A stretch of 64,000 nucleotides of DNA from Thalassovita gelatinovora (GCF_001458355.1 NZ_CYSA01000015.1:191001-255000); one strand, 5' to 3'. Counted from the first letter of the stretch, positions 1 through 9,742 are shown. Numbers and translations are program-made. Notes: generated by a model from the sequence alone, not told the origin.

Positions 1-84
1 GTTTTTTCCGGCACCGAAAGTGTCGCGGAAACGGCAAGCAGTTCGATGCAAACCGCGATGACAGAAGCAGGTGCAACCAACTGA
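1..84 (+). CDS. Flp-family pilin, C-terminal fragment (5' end outside window)
   Basis: An open frame enters at base 1 and stops with TGA at 82-84, giving 27 residues that are rich in Ser, Thr, Ala and Gly and end in EAGATN. The tail of a Flp pilin, the major subunit of Tad pili, typically has this small-residue composition, and flp genes usually lie directly upstream of cpaB, which starts at 200. The conserved hydrophobic N-terminal part and the processing site would lie before the window, so the call rests on composition and position only. Confidence 0.5.
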   Translation, partial: VFSGTESVAETASSSMQTAMTEAGATN

Positions 85-199
85 ATACCCGGTTGTTGAC
101 GCCCCGGCTCCATCATTTCGCCGTAATTACCGACTATTTTAAGGTCATCGAAAATTTACGTCCGATCCAGATCGGTCGACAAAAGAGAAAGGATAAGCC

Positions 200-1066
200 A
201 TGCGTGCAATATTCGGATTGGTCCTGATCGTCGGGCTGGGTCTTGCTGGTTTCGCCGTCTATATGGCGAATAATTACATTTCGGGTTTCGAAGCCGAGCT
301 GGCCCGCGCCAAAAGCGCCCAGACCAGCACTGTTGAACTTGTGGAAGTCGCGGTTGCCAACCGGGCCCTCGCCTATGGCGAAACGCTGACTCCCAAGGAT
401 GCGCGGCTGGTGAAATTCCCGGTTCAGGCGCTGCCCGAAGGTGTGTTTTCCACCGCGGCGGACCTGTTTCCCAACCCTGAAAACCCGCAACAACGCCGCG
501 TCGTGCTGCGCCAGATCGAAAAGAACGAAGCCATCCTTGCGGTCAAGATCACCAAACCGGGCGAAGAGGCCGGCCTGACATCACGGTTGGATCGCGGCAT
601 GCGGGCCTTTGCCATTGAAGTGGATGTCGCCAGCGGCGTGTCCGGTTTCCTGCGTCCGGGCGATCGTGTCGATGTTTATTGGACCGGCGAAAGCCGCACC
701 GGTGGCCCCAATGACCGGCGCGAATTCACCAAGCTGATCGAAAGCTCGGTCAGCCTGATTGCGGTCGACCAGAGTTCCACCAACGAAACCGCGACCGCCT
801 CCATCGCCCGCACCGTGACGGTCGCGGCGACACCGAACCAGGTCGCCGCACTGGCGCAGGCGCAATCGACCGGGAGGCTATCGCTTTCGCTGGTCGGTGC
901 CGAAGATGACACCATCGCCGCCGCGATCGAAGTGGATCAACGCGATCTGCTGGGCATCATCGAAGAAGCCCCGGTCGAACGGATCGAAGTGAAAGAACAG
1001 GTCTGCACCATCCGAACCCGTCGTGGTGCCGAAGTGGTCGAAATTCCGATCCCCTGCACCAACTAA
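200..1066 (+). CDS. cpaB: Flp pilus assembly protein CpaB (RcpC)
   Basis: CpaB is a periplasmic, inner-membrane-anchored partner of the Tad secretin. The 288-residue protein begins with a single hydrophobic segment (about residues 4-25) followed by a SAF-like region (about 45-115) containing ALAYGETLTPKDARLVKFP, the usual arrangement of CpaB/RcpC. The following RAFAIEVDVASGVSGFLRPG stretch is the RcpC-type core. The start is preceded by GAAAGGATAAGCC, a good ribosome binding site. It is the first complete gene of the Tad locus and is separated from cpaC by about 200 bases containing a hairpin. Confidence 0.93.
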   Translation: MRAIFGLVLIVGLGLAGFAVYMANNYISGFEAELARAKSAQTSTVELVEVAVANRALAYGETLTPKDARLVKFPVQALPEGVFSTAADLFPNPENPQQRRVVLRQIEKNEAILAVKITKPGEEAGLTSRLDRGMRAFAIEVDVASGVSGFLRPGDRVDVYWTGESRTGGPNDRREFTKLIESSVSLIAVDQSSTNETATASIARTVTVAATPNQVAALAQAQSTGRLSLSLVGAEDDTIAAAIEVDQRDLLGIIEEAPVERIEVKEQVCTIRTRRGAEVVEIPIPCTN

Positions 1067-1088
1067 GCGCAATCACGGCCATAAATAT

Positions 1089-1114
1089 GGGGCGGTCGCA
1101 TCTGCGGCTGCCCC
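1089..1114 (+). terminator. Hairpin in the cpaB-cpaC gap, possible attenuator
   Basis: GGGGC at 1089-1093 pairs with GCCCC at 1110-1114, and an inner CGC/GCG pair closes an ATCT loop. No T-run follows, so it is at best a partial terminator or mRNA processing structure that could lower expression of genes downstream of cpaB. The rest of the 208-base gap shows nothing else I can name. Confidence 0.3.
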
Positions 1115-1274
1115 GTTGCATTTCAGCCGCAGCCAGACCCGAAATCCCTCCAAACCGGATGAAAATCGGACGTGAACCTATTGATTCTTGCAAAAATTCA
1201 GAAATTCGCGCAGTCTGCCCGATATAAACGGGCATCAGACCCGGCATTGAGGCGTGATCGAAAAGGCAGGTCAC

Positions 1275-2702
1275 ATGAAAAACCGAATGATATTCAAGGC
1301 CGCGCTTGTTGGTCTGACAGTCGCTTTGGGCACCACTCAGGTGCCGCAGACGGCCATGGCCCAGAACCTGCGCGTGGTTAAAAACGGCGCATCTTCCAGT
1401 CTGAAGGTGCCGATGAGCCGTGCCGTGGTGGTGGAAAGCGAATCCCCCTTCGCCGAACTGTCGATCGCCAATCCAGCGATTGCCGATATTTCGTCATTGT
1501 CGGACCGGTCGATCTATGTGCTGGGCAAATCGCCGGGCACCACCACCCTGACATTGCTTGATGCGCAGGGCAGTCTGATTGCCAATGTCGATGTGGTTGT
1601 CGCCGCCGATGTGACCGAATTCAAGGAACGGCTGCGCCAGATCCTGCCAGGTGAAAAAATCGAGGTGCGCACCGCCAATGACGGTATCGTGCTGTCGGGC
1701 ACCGTGTCCTCTGCCGCGAAACTGGCAAGCGCGCTCAGCCTGGCCGAACGCTATGCGCCCGAACGGGTGTCCAACCTGATGAAAGTGGGCGGTGTTCAGC
1801 AGGTCATGCTGAAAGTCCGCTTTGCAGAAATGCAGCGTAACGTGTCCAAATCGCTTAGTTCGTCGCTGTCGCTGAACGGCAATAGCGGTGGGTTGACCAT
1901 GAACGGCGGGTCGAACACCACCAACACGTCGGGCGGTGTTGCCACCGCACTTGGCGGCAACATCCCGTCGGTGAACGAAAATAACGGTGCCATGCTGTTC
2001 GGCTTCGGCGTTGGATCTGTCGAAGTCGGGGTTTTACTAGAAGCCCTTGAAAGCAAGGGCGTTGTCCGGACGCTGGCCGAACCGAACCTGACCGCCTTGT
2101 CGGGTCAGGAAGCCAAGTTTCTGGCCGGTGGCGAATACCCGGTCCCGGTCAGTCAGGATAACGGCGCAATTACGGTCGATTTCAAACCCTTCGGTGTGGA
2201 ACTGAATTTCGTGCCCCGCGTGGTCGATGGCGACCTGATTAATCTGGAACTGAAGGCGGCGGTGTCCGCGCTCGATTCCTCGAACGGCTATTCCACCGAT
2301 GCCTTCACCATCGACGCTTTCCGCCGCCGCGAAACCTCGACCACTGTGGAAATGCGCGACGGTGAAAGCTTTGCCATTGCCGGATTGCTGCAGGACGATT
2401 TCGTCGACCTGAACAGTCAGGTTCCTTGGCTGGGCGACATCCCGATCCTTGGCGCGTTGTTCCGCAGCGCCGAATACCAGCGGTCACAGTCCGAATTGGT
2501 GATCATCGTGACCGCCCATCTGGTGACCCCGACCCGGGGCGAAGCCTTGGCGCTGCCGACCGACCGGATCAAACCGCCGTCGGAAAAGGACCTGTTCCTC
2601 TTTGGCCGGGTGTCACGCGACGGATCGCGCAAACTGAAAGGCGCGGCTGGCGAAGTCGCCCGTCAGGATTTCAGCGGCTCTTACGGCTATGTGATGGAGT
2701 GA
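1275..2702 (+). CDS. cpaC: Tad secretin CpaC (RcpA), type II/III secretion system family
   Basis: Forms the outer-membrane ring through which the Tad pilus is exported. The 475-residue product has a signal peptide (hydrophobic segment about residues 7-28 ending AMA), an N-terminal pilus-formation domain (about 40-115), a BON-like region, and a C-terminal secretin domain with LEALESKGVVRTLAEPNLTA and VPWLGDIPILGALFRS, the latter being the classic secretin signature. I chose the ATG at 1275 because it gives a clean signal peptide and is preceded by AGGCAGG; an in-frame start 21 bases earlier would add seven charged residues. The stop lies four bases before the next gene, so the two are co-transcribed. 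Confidence 0.95.
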   Translation: MKNRMIFKAALVGLTVALGTTQVPQTAMAQNLRVVKNGASSSLKVPMSRAVVVESESPFAELSIANPAIADISSLSDRSIYVLGKSPGTTTLTLLDAQGSLIANVDVVVAADVTEFKERLRQILPGEKIEVRTANDGIVLSGTVSSAAKLASALSLAERYAPERVSNLMKVGGVQQVMLKVRFAEMQRNVSKSLSSSLSLNGNSGGLTMNGGSNTTNTSGGVATALGGNIPSVNENNGAMLFGFGVGSVEVGVLLEALESKGVVRTLAEPNLTALSGQEAKFLAGGEYPVPVSQDNGAITVDFKPFGVELNFVPRVVDGDLINLELKAAVSALDSSNGYSTDAFTIDAFRRRETSTTVEMRDGESFAIAGLLQDDFVDLNSQVPWLGDIPILGALFRSAEYQRSQSELVIIVTAHLVTPTRGEALALPTDRIKPPSEKDLFLFGRVSRDGSRKLKGAAGEVARQDFSGSYGYVME

Positions 2703-2706
2703 TCGA

Positions 2707-3375
2707 ATGAAGACCGCTTTTCTCAAGATCGCTTTGCTGGGCAGCGTCGCCTTGATCGCCGGATGCGAAAACACCGACGGGTATTCCACCTTCACCGGCG
2801 AAGCAGGTGCCTTGGTGGCAGGTGGCGATTTCGGCAATGCCACCCTGAACAATAGTCAAATTCAGTCGGGTGAAAAAACCTTTGTCAGCAATCTGGCCCA
2901 CCGGTTTGCCGAAGAAGTGCCCACAACCATCAATTTCGAATTCAATTCGGCCCGGATCGATGCGCAATCCGCTGCGGTTCTACGGCAACAGGCTGATTGG
3001 ATTCGCCAATTCCCCGAAGTCCGGTTCAAGGTTTACGGCCATACCGACGCGGTTGGCAGTGCCAGCTATAACTATGGCTTGGGCAAACGTCGCGCCAATG
3101 CGGTGGTGCGGGTTCTGTCGCAATACGGCATCAGCCGGTCGCGGTTGGAAGCGGTGGTATCGCAGGGCGAAACCCAGCCGTTGATCATGACCGAAAACCG
3201 CGAACGTCAAAACCGGCGCACTGTGACCGAAGTCACCGGCTTTGTCCGCCGTCATCCCACGGTCATGGATGGCCGATATGCGCAAATCATCTATCGCGAT
3301 TATGTCGAAAGCGCCGTTGTCCCCACCACGCTGACCGGAATCGAAAACAGCGTGACCGCCGGTAGCACGGAATAA
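2707..3375 (+). CDS. OmpA-family lipoprotein of the Tad locus
   Basis: A 222-residue lipoprotein: signal sequence with lipobox IAGC (Cys about residue 20), then an OmpA C-terminal-like peptidoglycan-binding domain (about 75-180) with INFEFNSARID, GHTDAVGSASYNYGLGKRRA and the NRRTV ending. It sits four bases after cpaC, in the slot where CpaD/RcpB is found in other Tad loci, so it probably supports or anchors the secretin at the cell wall. That role is inference from position; the domain itself is clear. A short tail of about 40 residues follows the OmpA domain. Confidence 0.85.
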   Translation: MKTAFLKIALLGSVALIAGCENTDGYSTFTGEAGALVAGGDFGNATLNNSQIQSGEKTFVSNLAHRFAEEVPTTINFEFNSARIDAQSAAVLRQQADWIRQFPEVRFKVYGHTDAVGSASYNYGLGKRRANAVVRVLSQYGISRSRLEAVVSQGETQPLIMTENRERQNRRTVTEVTGFVRRHPTVMDGRYAQIIYRDYVESAVVPTTLTGIENSVTAGSTE

Positions 3376-3485
3376 GAACAATGCGGCGATCCGGGCGAGG
3401 ATCGTCCGGAAATACCGCACAATTTCGATAGTTTGGCCCTAATCTCGCCCAGATTCCCCGCGATCTTAACCTCATACGGAGTAGT

Positions 3486-3507
3486 GCGTCTGGCATCAGC
3501 CAGATGC
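3486..3507 (+). other. Hairpin in the leader before cpaE
   Basis: GCGTCTGG (3486-3493) pairs with CCAGATGC (3500-3507) around a six-base loop, with one G-T pair. It lies in the 215-base gap between the OmpA-like gene and cpaE, which otherwise holds no gene I can support. It may be part of the cpaE 5' leader or an mRNA stabiliser; there is no T-run to make it a terminator. Confidence 0.25.
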
Positions 3508-3590
3508 GGCGCTCGCGGGATGAGGTAACGGGGCACGTAAAAACCCGACCTTGCATTGCCCGCAGCGTTCGAGCTGAAGGACAAGAGGCA

Positions 3591-4868
3591 ATGACGAGTA
3601 GCGACAATCCAACGGCAGAAGCCAGCCCGATCCTGGCCTGCACGATAAGTCGGGACGTTCAGAACTTCGATTTGTTGATCGAAGACATGGAAGCGGTGAT
3701 GGGCGAAGCCTGGGGTGACCTGGGATTTGCCGATGCGCTTGCCTTTTTTCAGCAACCAGATGCCAGTTCCCTGGAATTCGTCGCCATTGCCATCGACCGC
3801 AATGACGAAGACAATCTGGTCCTGCTCGGCGATATCATTTCGTCGGCCAAGCGGCTGGGCATCAAGATCATCCTGATCGCCGAAGAAGTCACCCCAGCGG
3901 CGCTGCATCAATTGCTGCGTCAGGGGGCCGATGAATTCGTCCCCTACCCGCTGCCGGAAAACGAATTGCAGGCCGCAATCGAACGGTTGCGCGCCCCCGC
4001 TCCGATGCCCGAAACACCCGATGGCGCCGCAGAGGACGCGGATGAAAGCGATACCGAATCCATTTCCCGCACCCTGAAATCGGCGCATGATCGCGAAGGC
4101 GTGGTCATCGCCGTCCATGCCTTGGCTGGCGGCACCGGGGCAACGACCCTGGTGACAAATCTGGGATGGGAACTGATCGCCGGCGTCAAGAAAAAGGAAA
4201 CGCCGCCACGGGTTTGCATCATTGATCTGGATCTGCAATTTGGTTCGGTTTCGACCTATCTCGACCTGCCCCGCCGTGATGCGGTTTATGAATTGCTGTC
4301 CGACACCGAAGCCTTGGATGACGATTTGTTCACCCAGGCCTTGATGTCCTACAAAGACAAGCTTCACGTGCTGACCGCGCCCAAGGAAATGCTTCCGCTG
4401 GATCTGGTCGGATCAGAAGACATTCTGCGAATCATCACCATCGCGCGGCGTCATTTCGACTATGTCCTCATCGATGTGCCCAGAACTCTGGTGCAGTGGT
4501 CCGAAACCGTGCTGAACGCCGCACATGTCTATTTCGCCATGCTGGAACTGGACATGCGCTCGGCGCAGAACGCCTTGCGGCTCAAGCGGGCGTTGCAATC
4601 CGAAGACCTGCCGTTTGAAAAACTGCGCTTCGTGTTGAACCGGGCCCCGAAATTTACCGATCTAAGCGGCAAATCACGGGTCAAGCGGATGGCGGACAGT
4701 CTTGATATTTCGATCGACCTGCAAATGCCCGATGGCGGCAAACAGGTGACACAGGCCGGGGATCACGGCACGCCCTTGGCCGAAAGCGCAGCCAAGAATC
4801 CGTTGCGCAAGGAAATCGCCAAACTGGCCGCTTCGCTTCACGAACTCGGCCAGTCAGAGGCGGATTAA
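3591..4868 (+). CDS. cpaE: Pilus assembly protein CpaE (TadZ), ParA/MinD-type ATPase-like
   Basis: CpaE/TadZ proteins localise the Tad machine. The 425-residue protein has an N-terminal receiver-like domain (about 15-130) and a C-terminal MinD/ParA-like domain starting near residue 155. The P-loop position reads AGGTGATT, lacking the lysines of the deviant Walker A motif; substitution here also occurs in other CpaE proteins, so nucleotide hydrolysis may be weak or absent. The DLDLQFGSV segment is the Walker A'-like part. ATG at 3591 follows an AAGAGGCA ribosome binding site; a longer in-frame ORF from 3504 adds a poorly structured Arg-rich stretch and is rejected. Confidence 0.9.
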   Translation: MTSSDNPTAEASPILACTISRDVQNFDLLIEDMEAVMGEAWGDLGFADALAFFQQPDASSLEFVAIAIDRNDEDNLVLLGDIISSAKRLGIKIILIAEEVTPAALHQLLRQGADEFVPYPLPENELQAAIERLRAPAPMPETPDGAAEDADESDTESISRTLKSAHDREGVVIAVHALAGGTGATTLVTNLGWELIAGVKKKETPPRVCIIDLDLQFGSVSTYLDLPRRDAVYELLSDTEALDDDLFTQALMSYKDKLHVLTAPKEMLPLDLVGSEDILRIITIARRHFDYVLIDVPRTLVQWSETVLNAAHVYFAMLELDMRSAQNALRLKRALQSEDLPFEKLRFVLNRAPKFTDLSGKSRVKRMADSLDISIDLQMPDGGKQVTQAGDHGTPLAESAAKNPLRKEIAKLAASLHELGQSEAD

Positions 4869-4890
4869 TTTAAATTAGGGGGACCACGCG

Positions 4891-6342
4891 ATGTTTTCAC
4901 GATACAAAAAAAACGACAGCGGCAAAGCCGCCGCACAGACCACTGCAAAAGTAGTGGAACTGCCCAAGGCAACGGAACCCCGTCTCGCCGCCGCGAAACC
5001 TGTCAGCATCCGCAAACCGGCCCAGAAGGCCGCAGCGCAATCGGTCCCGCAGGACAAGGAACGCAAACGCAAGGAACGGTTGTCGGAAATCAAGCTGGAA
5101 CTGCACCGCGCCTTGCTGGACAATCTCAACCTGTCCGCGCTGGAAACGGCCACCGAAACCGATCTGCGGTCTGAAATCAGCTCGATCTCTGCCGAAGTTC
5201 TGGAAGAAAAAGGCATCGTTCTGAACCGCGAAGACCGGACCCAGCTGTTTCAGGAACTTTATGATGAAGTCACCGGGTTAGGCCCGCTGGAAACCCTGCT
5301 GAAAGACGACAGCGTCAACGATATTCTGGTCAACGGGCCTAAGCGGATCTTCGTGGAACGCGATGGCAAGCTGGAACTGAGCGACATTACCTTCAAAGAT
5401 GAAAAGCACCTGTTGCGGATCATCGATAAAATCGTGTCGGCGGTGGGACGTCGGGTCGACGAATCGAATCCTTATGTCGATGCCCGCCTGGCCGACGGGT
5501 CGCGGTTCAACGCGATGGTTGGCCCGATCGCGGTCGACGGGTCGCTGGTGTCGATCCGGAAATTCAAAAAAGACAAGCTGGGCATTGACGAACTGGTTGG
5601 GTTCGGCGCCTTTTCCGAAGAAATGGCCGCCTATCTTCAGGCTGCCGTCGCCACCCGGTTGAACATCATCGTGTCGGGCGGGACCGGGTCGGGGAAAACC
5701 ACCACGTTGAATGCCCTGTCTGGTTTCATCGACAATTCCGAACGTATCCTGACCATCGAAGACACCGCCGAATTGCAACTGCAACAGGTTCATGTCGGCC
5801 GAATGGAAAGCCGCCCGCCCAATGTCGAAGGCAAAGGCGAAGTCAGCCCGCGCGACTGTCTGAAAAACGCGCTGCGGATGCGGCCGGATCGGATCATCGT
5901 CGGCGAAACCCGTGGCGAAGAAGTGATCGACATGCTGCAGGCGATGAATACCGGCCATGACGGGTCGATGACCACGATCCACGCCAACAATCCGCGCGAT
6001 GGGCTCAGCCGATTGGAAAACATGATCGCCATGTCCGGCGTTGAAATGCCGCTCAAGGCGGTGCGCAGTCAGATTTCCTCGGCGGTAAACCTGATCGTTC
6101 AGGCGTCGCGGCTTCAGGACGGCAGCCGCCGGATGACCTCGATCACCGAAATCACCGGCATGGAAGGCGATGTGATCTCGATGCAGGAAGTGTTCCGCTT
6201 TCAACGCGTCGGCCTGACCCCGGAAAACAAGATCATCGGTCACTTCACCGCGACCGGTGTGCGCAGCCACTATTCGGAACGGTTCCGTTTGTGGGGCTAC
6301 GACCTGCCCGCCGAAATTTTTGAACCTGTCGCTGCGGAGTAA
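4891..6342 (+). CDS. cpaF: Tad secretion ATPase CpaF (TadA), type II/IV family
   Basis: The motor ATPase for Tad pilus assembly. The 483-residue protein has a basic, Ala/Lys-rich N-terminal region (1-60), an N-terminal domain, then the RecA-like core with Walker [11 protein letters not shown], an Asp box around [14 protein letters not shown], Walker B-like [14 protein letters not shown] and a His box [12 protein letters not shown]. All catalytic motifs are intact. An AGGGGG ribosome binding site precedes the ATG, and the stop is five bases before tadB. Confidence 0.97.
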   Translation: MFSRYKKNDSGKAAAQTTAKVVELPKATEPRLAAAKPVSIRKPAQKAAAQSVPQDKERKRKERLSEIKLELHRALLDNLNLSALETATETDLRSEISSISAEVLEEKGIVLNREDRTQLFQELYDEVTGLGPLETLLKDDSVNDILVNGPKRIFVERDGKLELSDITFKDEKHLLRIIDKIVSAVGRRVDESNPYVDARLADGSRFNAMVGPIAVDGSLVSIRKFKKDKLGIDELVGFGAFSEEMAAYLQAAVATRLNIIVSGGTGSGKTTTLNALSGFIDNSERILTIEDTAELQLQQVHVGRMESRPPNVEGKGEVSPRDCLKNALRMRPDRIIVGETRGEEVIDMLQAMNTGHDGSMTTIHANNPRDGLSRLENMIAMSGVEMPLKAVRSQISSAVNLIVQASRLQDGSRRMTSITEITGMEGDVISMQEVFRFQRVGLTPENKIIGHFTATGVRSHYSERFRLWGYDLPAEIFEPVAAE

Positions 6343-6347
6343 CGCTG

Positions 6348-7316
6348 ATGTCGATTCCCATTCAACCGCTTATCTACGGTCTGATCTTTGTCGGTGTTCT
6401 GGTCATCGTCGAAGGGATCTATTTGACCGTTTTCGGACGCTCGATCAGCCTCAACAGCCGGGTCAACCGCCGGCTCGACATGCTGGAAAAGGGCGGCAAC
6501 CGCACCGAGGTGATGGAAAAACTCCGCAAGGAGATGGGCCAGCATATGCAATGGCGCACCATCCCGGTCTATTCGGTTCTGGCCGCCAAGGCACAAAAGG
6601 CGGCGATTGCCTTTTCCCCCCCCCAACTGCTGATGATCATGGCCGGACTGTCGGCGATGGCCTTCGTGGGGCTGACCGTAGGCACCCAGACCGGCTTGCC
6701 GATCCGCGCCGGGGCGTCGGTGGCAATGGGGGTCGGCGGCGTGTTCATATGGATTTCCAGCAAGGCCAAGAAGCGCCTGTCGATGATCGAAGAACAACTG
6801 CCCGATGCCATCGAATTGATGGTGCGGTCGTTGCGGGTCGGCCATCCGTTCAGTTCCGCCATTCAGATCGTCGCCCGCGAAGTGGCCGATCCGCTGGCCA
6901 CCGAATTCGGTATGATCGCGGACGAAGCCCAATATGGCCGCGATGTCGGCGAGGCGCTCAAAGACATGGCCGAACGGTTGGAAATGCAGGATCTGCGCTT
7001 TCTCGCCGTGGCGGTGACGATTCAGCAGCAATCGGGCGGTAACCTGGCCGAAATTCTGGCTGGTCTGGCCAAGGTGATCCGTGCCCGGTTCCGCCTGTTC
7101 CGCCGGGTCAAAGCGATCACCGCCGAAGCGCAATGGTCGGGCAAATTCCTGTCGGGCTTCCCGCTCATGGCGTTGGTCGGCATCAACCTGACCGATCCGC
7201 ATTATTACGATGACGTTCTGGATCACCCGATGTTCATCCCCGCCTGTGTTGGGGTGGGCGTGTTCCTGGTGGCGAACATGTTCGTGATGCGGATGCTGGT
7301 GAACATCAAGGTCTGA
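6348..7316 (+). CDS. tadB: Tad inner-membrane platform protein TadB
   Basis: Polytopic inner-membrane protein of the type II secretion F family, working with TadC as the platform on which the CpaF motor acts. The 322 residues show an N-terminal membrane segment (about 8-28), two further segments (about 95-140), a cytoplasmic T2SSF domain with LPDAIELMVRSLRVGHPFSS and LRFLAVAVTIQQQSGGNLAE, and two C-terminal membrane segments. Length and order match the family. Tight spacing to cpaF and tadC indicates one transcript. Confidence 0.95.
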   Translation: MSIPIQPLIYGLIFVGVLVIVEGIYLTVFGRSISLNSRVNRRLDMLEKGGNRTEVMEKLRKEMGQHMQWRTIPVYSVLAAKAQKAAIAFSPPQLLMIMAGLSAMAFVGLTVGTQTGLPIRAGASVAMGVGGVFIWISSKAKKRLSMIEEQLPDAIELMVRSLRVGHPFSSAIQIVAREVADPLATEFGMIADEAQYGRDVGEALKDMAERLEMQDLRFLAVAVTIQQQSGGNLAEILAGLAKVIRARFRLFRRVKAITAEAQWSGKFLSGFPLMALVGINLTDPHYYDDVLDHPMFIPACVGVGVFLVANMFVMRMLVNIKV

Positions 7317-7327
7317 GGAGAACTGCT

Positions 7328-8284
7328 ATGGATATCGTCACTTCAATTTTCGGCGCATCTGCCAGCGGGGCCGGACCATTGCTGTTGGCAGGGTTTCTGG
7401 GCATCGCCCTGATCCTGATCACGCTGCCATTCCTGTTCAAATCGCGCGAAGATCCTCTCGACAAGTTGAAAAAGGATGCCCACCGGGATGATCCCATTCG
7501 CGGCAGGCCGCTGCGCACCGCCAAAAGCGGTCAGAAGCTGGAAAAATATTCCACCTTTCTGGAACCGCAGGATGAAGAAGAATATTCCAACATCCGGATG
7601 AAACTGACCCAGGCCGGATACCAGTCGAAAGAGGCCGTGCTGATCTATCACTTCAGCCAATTCGCGCTGGGGATCGGGCTGCTGGTCGTGGGTGTGGTAT
7701 ATTACCTGCTGTTCAAATCTGGCGGCGAAACCGATCCGACCAAGATGATGATGTATATTCTTGGCCCCGGTATCGCTGGCTACATGGCACCGAAATACTG
7801 GGTCACGCGCCGGCAACAGGCGCGCAAGGACGAAATCACCGACGGGTTTCCCGATGCGCTCGACATGATGCTGGTCTGCGTCGAAGCGGGGCAATCGATG
7901 GATCAGTCGATCATCCGCGTCGCCGGGGAAATCCGCGCCTCCTATCCGGCGCTGGCCGATGAATTCGCGATCGTGTCGCAGCAGGTCAAGGCGGGCAAAG
8001 ATAAAGCCAACGTTCTGGCCGATATGGCCGAACGCTGTGGCGTGCAGGATGTGTCCAGCTTCGTGACCGTGATGGTGCAATCGCAGACCTTCGGCACCTC
8101 GATCGCCGAAGCGCTCAGGGTATATGCCGGGGAAATGCGTGACAAACGCGTCATGCGGGCGGAAGAGAAAGCAAATAAGTTGCCTACCAAGATGACCCTT
8201 GCCACAATGATGCTGACCGTGCCGCCGTTGTTGATCATTCTGGTCGCGCCGTCGGTGATCGGGATCACGGCCTTGGGTAAATGA
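7328..8284 (+). CDS. tadC: Tad inner-membrane platform protein TadC
   Basis: Second T2SSF-domain platform protein, 318 residues. Membrane segments lie near residues 15-38, 112-160 and the C-terminus (about 288-314), with the cytoplasmic core FPDALDMMLVCVEAGQSMDQ and VTVMVQSQTFGTSIAEALRV between them, the usual TadC signatures. It begins 11 bases after tadB with a GAGGAGAA ribosome binding site and is followed 11 bases later by a TPR lipoprotein gene. Confidence 0.95.
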   Translation: MDIVTSIFGASASGAGPLLLAGFLGIALILITLPFLFKSREDPLDKLKKDAHRDDPIRGRPLRTAKSGQKLEKYSTFLEPQDEEEYSNIRMKLTQAGYQSKEAVLIYHFSQFALGIGLLVVGVVYYLLFKSGGETDPTKMMMYILGPGIAGYMAPKYWVTRRQQARKDEITDGFPDALDMMLVCVEAGQSMDQSIIRVAGEIRASYPALADEFAIVSQQVKAGKDKANVLADMAERCGVQDVSSFVTVMVQSQTFGTSIAEALRVYAGEMRDKRVMRAEEKANKLPTKMTLATMMLTVPPLLIILVAPSVIGITALGK

Positions 8285-8295
8285 GCAGATAACAC

Positions 8296-8856
8296 ATGAA
8301 ACGCATTCGCACCGGGCTTGGACTGGTTGCACTCATCGCTCTGGCCGCCTGTTCAACAGGCGGCCTTGGCGCGTCTGACGAAGTCTATGCGCCGGGCATC
8401 GCGCCGCGCGGGCAGGCGATTGACGGGCTGGTTGTCGGTCAACGCCTGATGCAGGCGGGGGAATACGAATTGGCGCTCGATGCCTATTCCCGCGCCGCGC
8501 TGGACCACGGCATGACCGTCGATGTGCTGTCCGGGATCGGCACCGCCAATCTGGGGCTGGGCCGTCTGGGTCAATCCGAACGCCAGTTGCGGCAGGCGGT
8601 TGCGACCGATCAGGCCATCCCGGAAGTCTGGAACAATCTGGGCGTTGTGCTGATGGAGCGGGGCAAACTGGCCGAGGCGACACAGGTCTTCAAAAAGGCC
8701 TATGCGCTCGACAATGGCGAAAGTGACTCAATTCGCGATAATTTGCGCTTGGCACTCGCAAAATTCGAAAATCCAGATTATGATGACGTGTTAGAACAAG
8801 AATATAAATTGGTACAGCGCGGCAGCGGCAGCTATGTCCTGCGCCGGATACCATGA
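8296..8856 (+). CDS. TPR lipoprotein of the Tad locus (TadD-like, first copy)
   Basis: A 186-residue lipoprotein with lipobox LAAC (Cys about 19) and two to three tetratricopeptide repeats (about 50-150), for example VWNNLGVVLMERGKLAEAT. TadD proteins are outer-membrane lipoproteins thought to help secretin assembly. Its position directly after tadC fits that role. A second, longer TPR lipoprotein follows, so the two may share or divide the TadD function; which one is the true TadD cannot be told from the sequence. Confidence 0.85.
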   Translation: MKRIRTGLGLVALIALAACSTGGLGASDEVYAPGIAPRGQAIDGLVVGQRLMQAGEYELALDAYSRAALDHGMTVDVLSGIGTANLGLGRLGQSERQLRQAVATDQAIPEVWNNLGVVLMERGKLAEATQVFKKAYALDNGESDSIRDNLRLALAKFENPDYDDVLEQEYKLVQRGSGSYVLRRIP

Positions 8857-8886
8857 CATGGCAAGAGCAGTACAAGGACGCAAAAC

Positions 8887-9735
8887 ATGCGCCATCCCCT
8901 TCTTGTGACTCTGGGTCTGACGGCCGCGTTGGGCCTGTCCGCCTGCGAAGAGATCCGTGGTAAAAATCAGGTCGACCGCGCGATGAGCGCGGTAAACGCG
9001 GTGGACGAAAACAATCTCAGCGACATCATGCTGACGGTGGCGGATGCCGATGAAGCGGTGAATTACTTCAAACGTGCCGCCGCCGACAATCCCGACCGGA
9101 TGGATCTGCAACGCGGGTTGGCAAAATCGCTAGTCCGGGCCGGGCGCGCAACCGAAGCCGTGCCAGTCTGGCGCAAGGTCACAAAATCGACCGAGGCGAC
9201 CAATGACGACCGCGTCGATCTGGCCGATGCGTTGATCCGCACCGGCCAATGGGACGATGCCGATGCCGCGCTGGATGCGATCCCACCGACCTTTGAATCC
9301 TTCAAACGCTACCGGCTCGAAGCTATGGTCGCCGACAGCAACAAGGAATGGAAAAAGGCCGACAGTTTCTATGAAACCGCCATCGGCCTGACCACCCGCC
9401 CCGCCAGTGTGCTGAACAACTGGGGCTATTCCAAACTGACCCGGGGCGATTATTCCGAAGCCGAACGCTTGTTTGGCGAAGCGGTCCGCAACGACCCGGC
9501 GCTGTTTACTGCCAAGAACAACATCGTTCTGGCCCGCGGTGCACAGCGCAATTATTCCCTGCCGGTGATCCCGATGGATCAGGTCGAACGCGCCCAGCTA
9601 TTGCATACACTGGGTCTGAGCGCTGTAAAACAAGGCGATGTCGAAACCGCCAAAGGTCTGTTGCGCGAAGCGATCGACACCCATCCGCAACATTTCGAAG
9701 CCGCAGTGCGCAGCCTGCGGGCGCTGGAAAGCTGA
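8887..9735 (+). CDS. TPR lipoprotein of the Tad locus (TadD-like, second copy)
   Basis: 282 residues, with a signal sequence ending in lipobox LSAC (Cys about 20) followed by several TPR units, including ASVLNNWGYSKLTRGDYSEA (about 178-197). It starts 30 bases after the first TPR lipoprotein, with AAGGACGC as ribosome binding site. Both proteins are predicted to sit on the periplasmic face of the outer membrane. The pair share only the TPR pattern, so they look like distinct subfamilies rather than a recent tandem duplication. Confidence 0.85.
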   Translation: MRHPLLVTLGLTAALGLSACEEIRGKNQVDRAMSAVNAVDENNLSDIMLTVADADEAVNYFKRAAADNPDRMDLQRGLAKSLVRAGRATEAVPVWRKVTKSTEATNDDRVDLADALIRTGQWDDADAALDAIPPTFESFKRYRLEAMVADSNKEWKKADSFYETAIGLTTRPASVLNNWGYSKLTRGDYSEAERLFGEAVRNDPALFTAKNNIVLARGAQRNYSLPVIPMDQVERAQLLHTLGLSAVKQGDVETAKGLLREAIDTHPQHFEAAVRSLRALES

Positions 9736-9742
9736 CGCCCCG

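Noticed and set aside
8296-9735. Possible tandem duplication or broken single TPR gene
   Set aside because: Each has its own signal sequence, lipobox and ribosome binding site, and they share only the general TPR pattern, so they are two genes.
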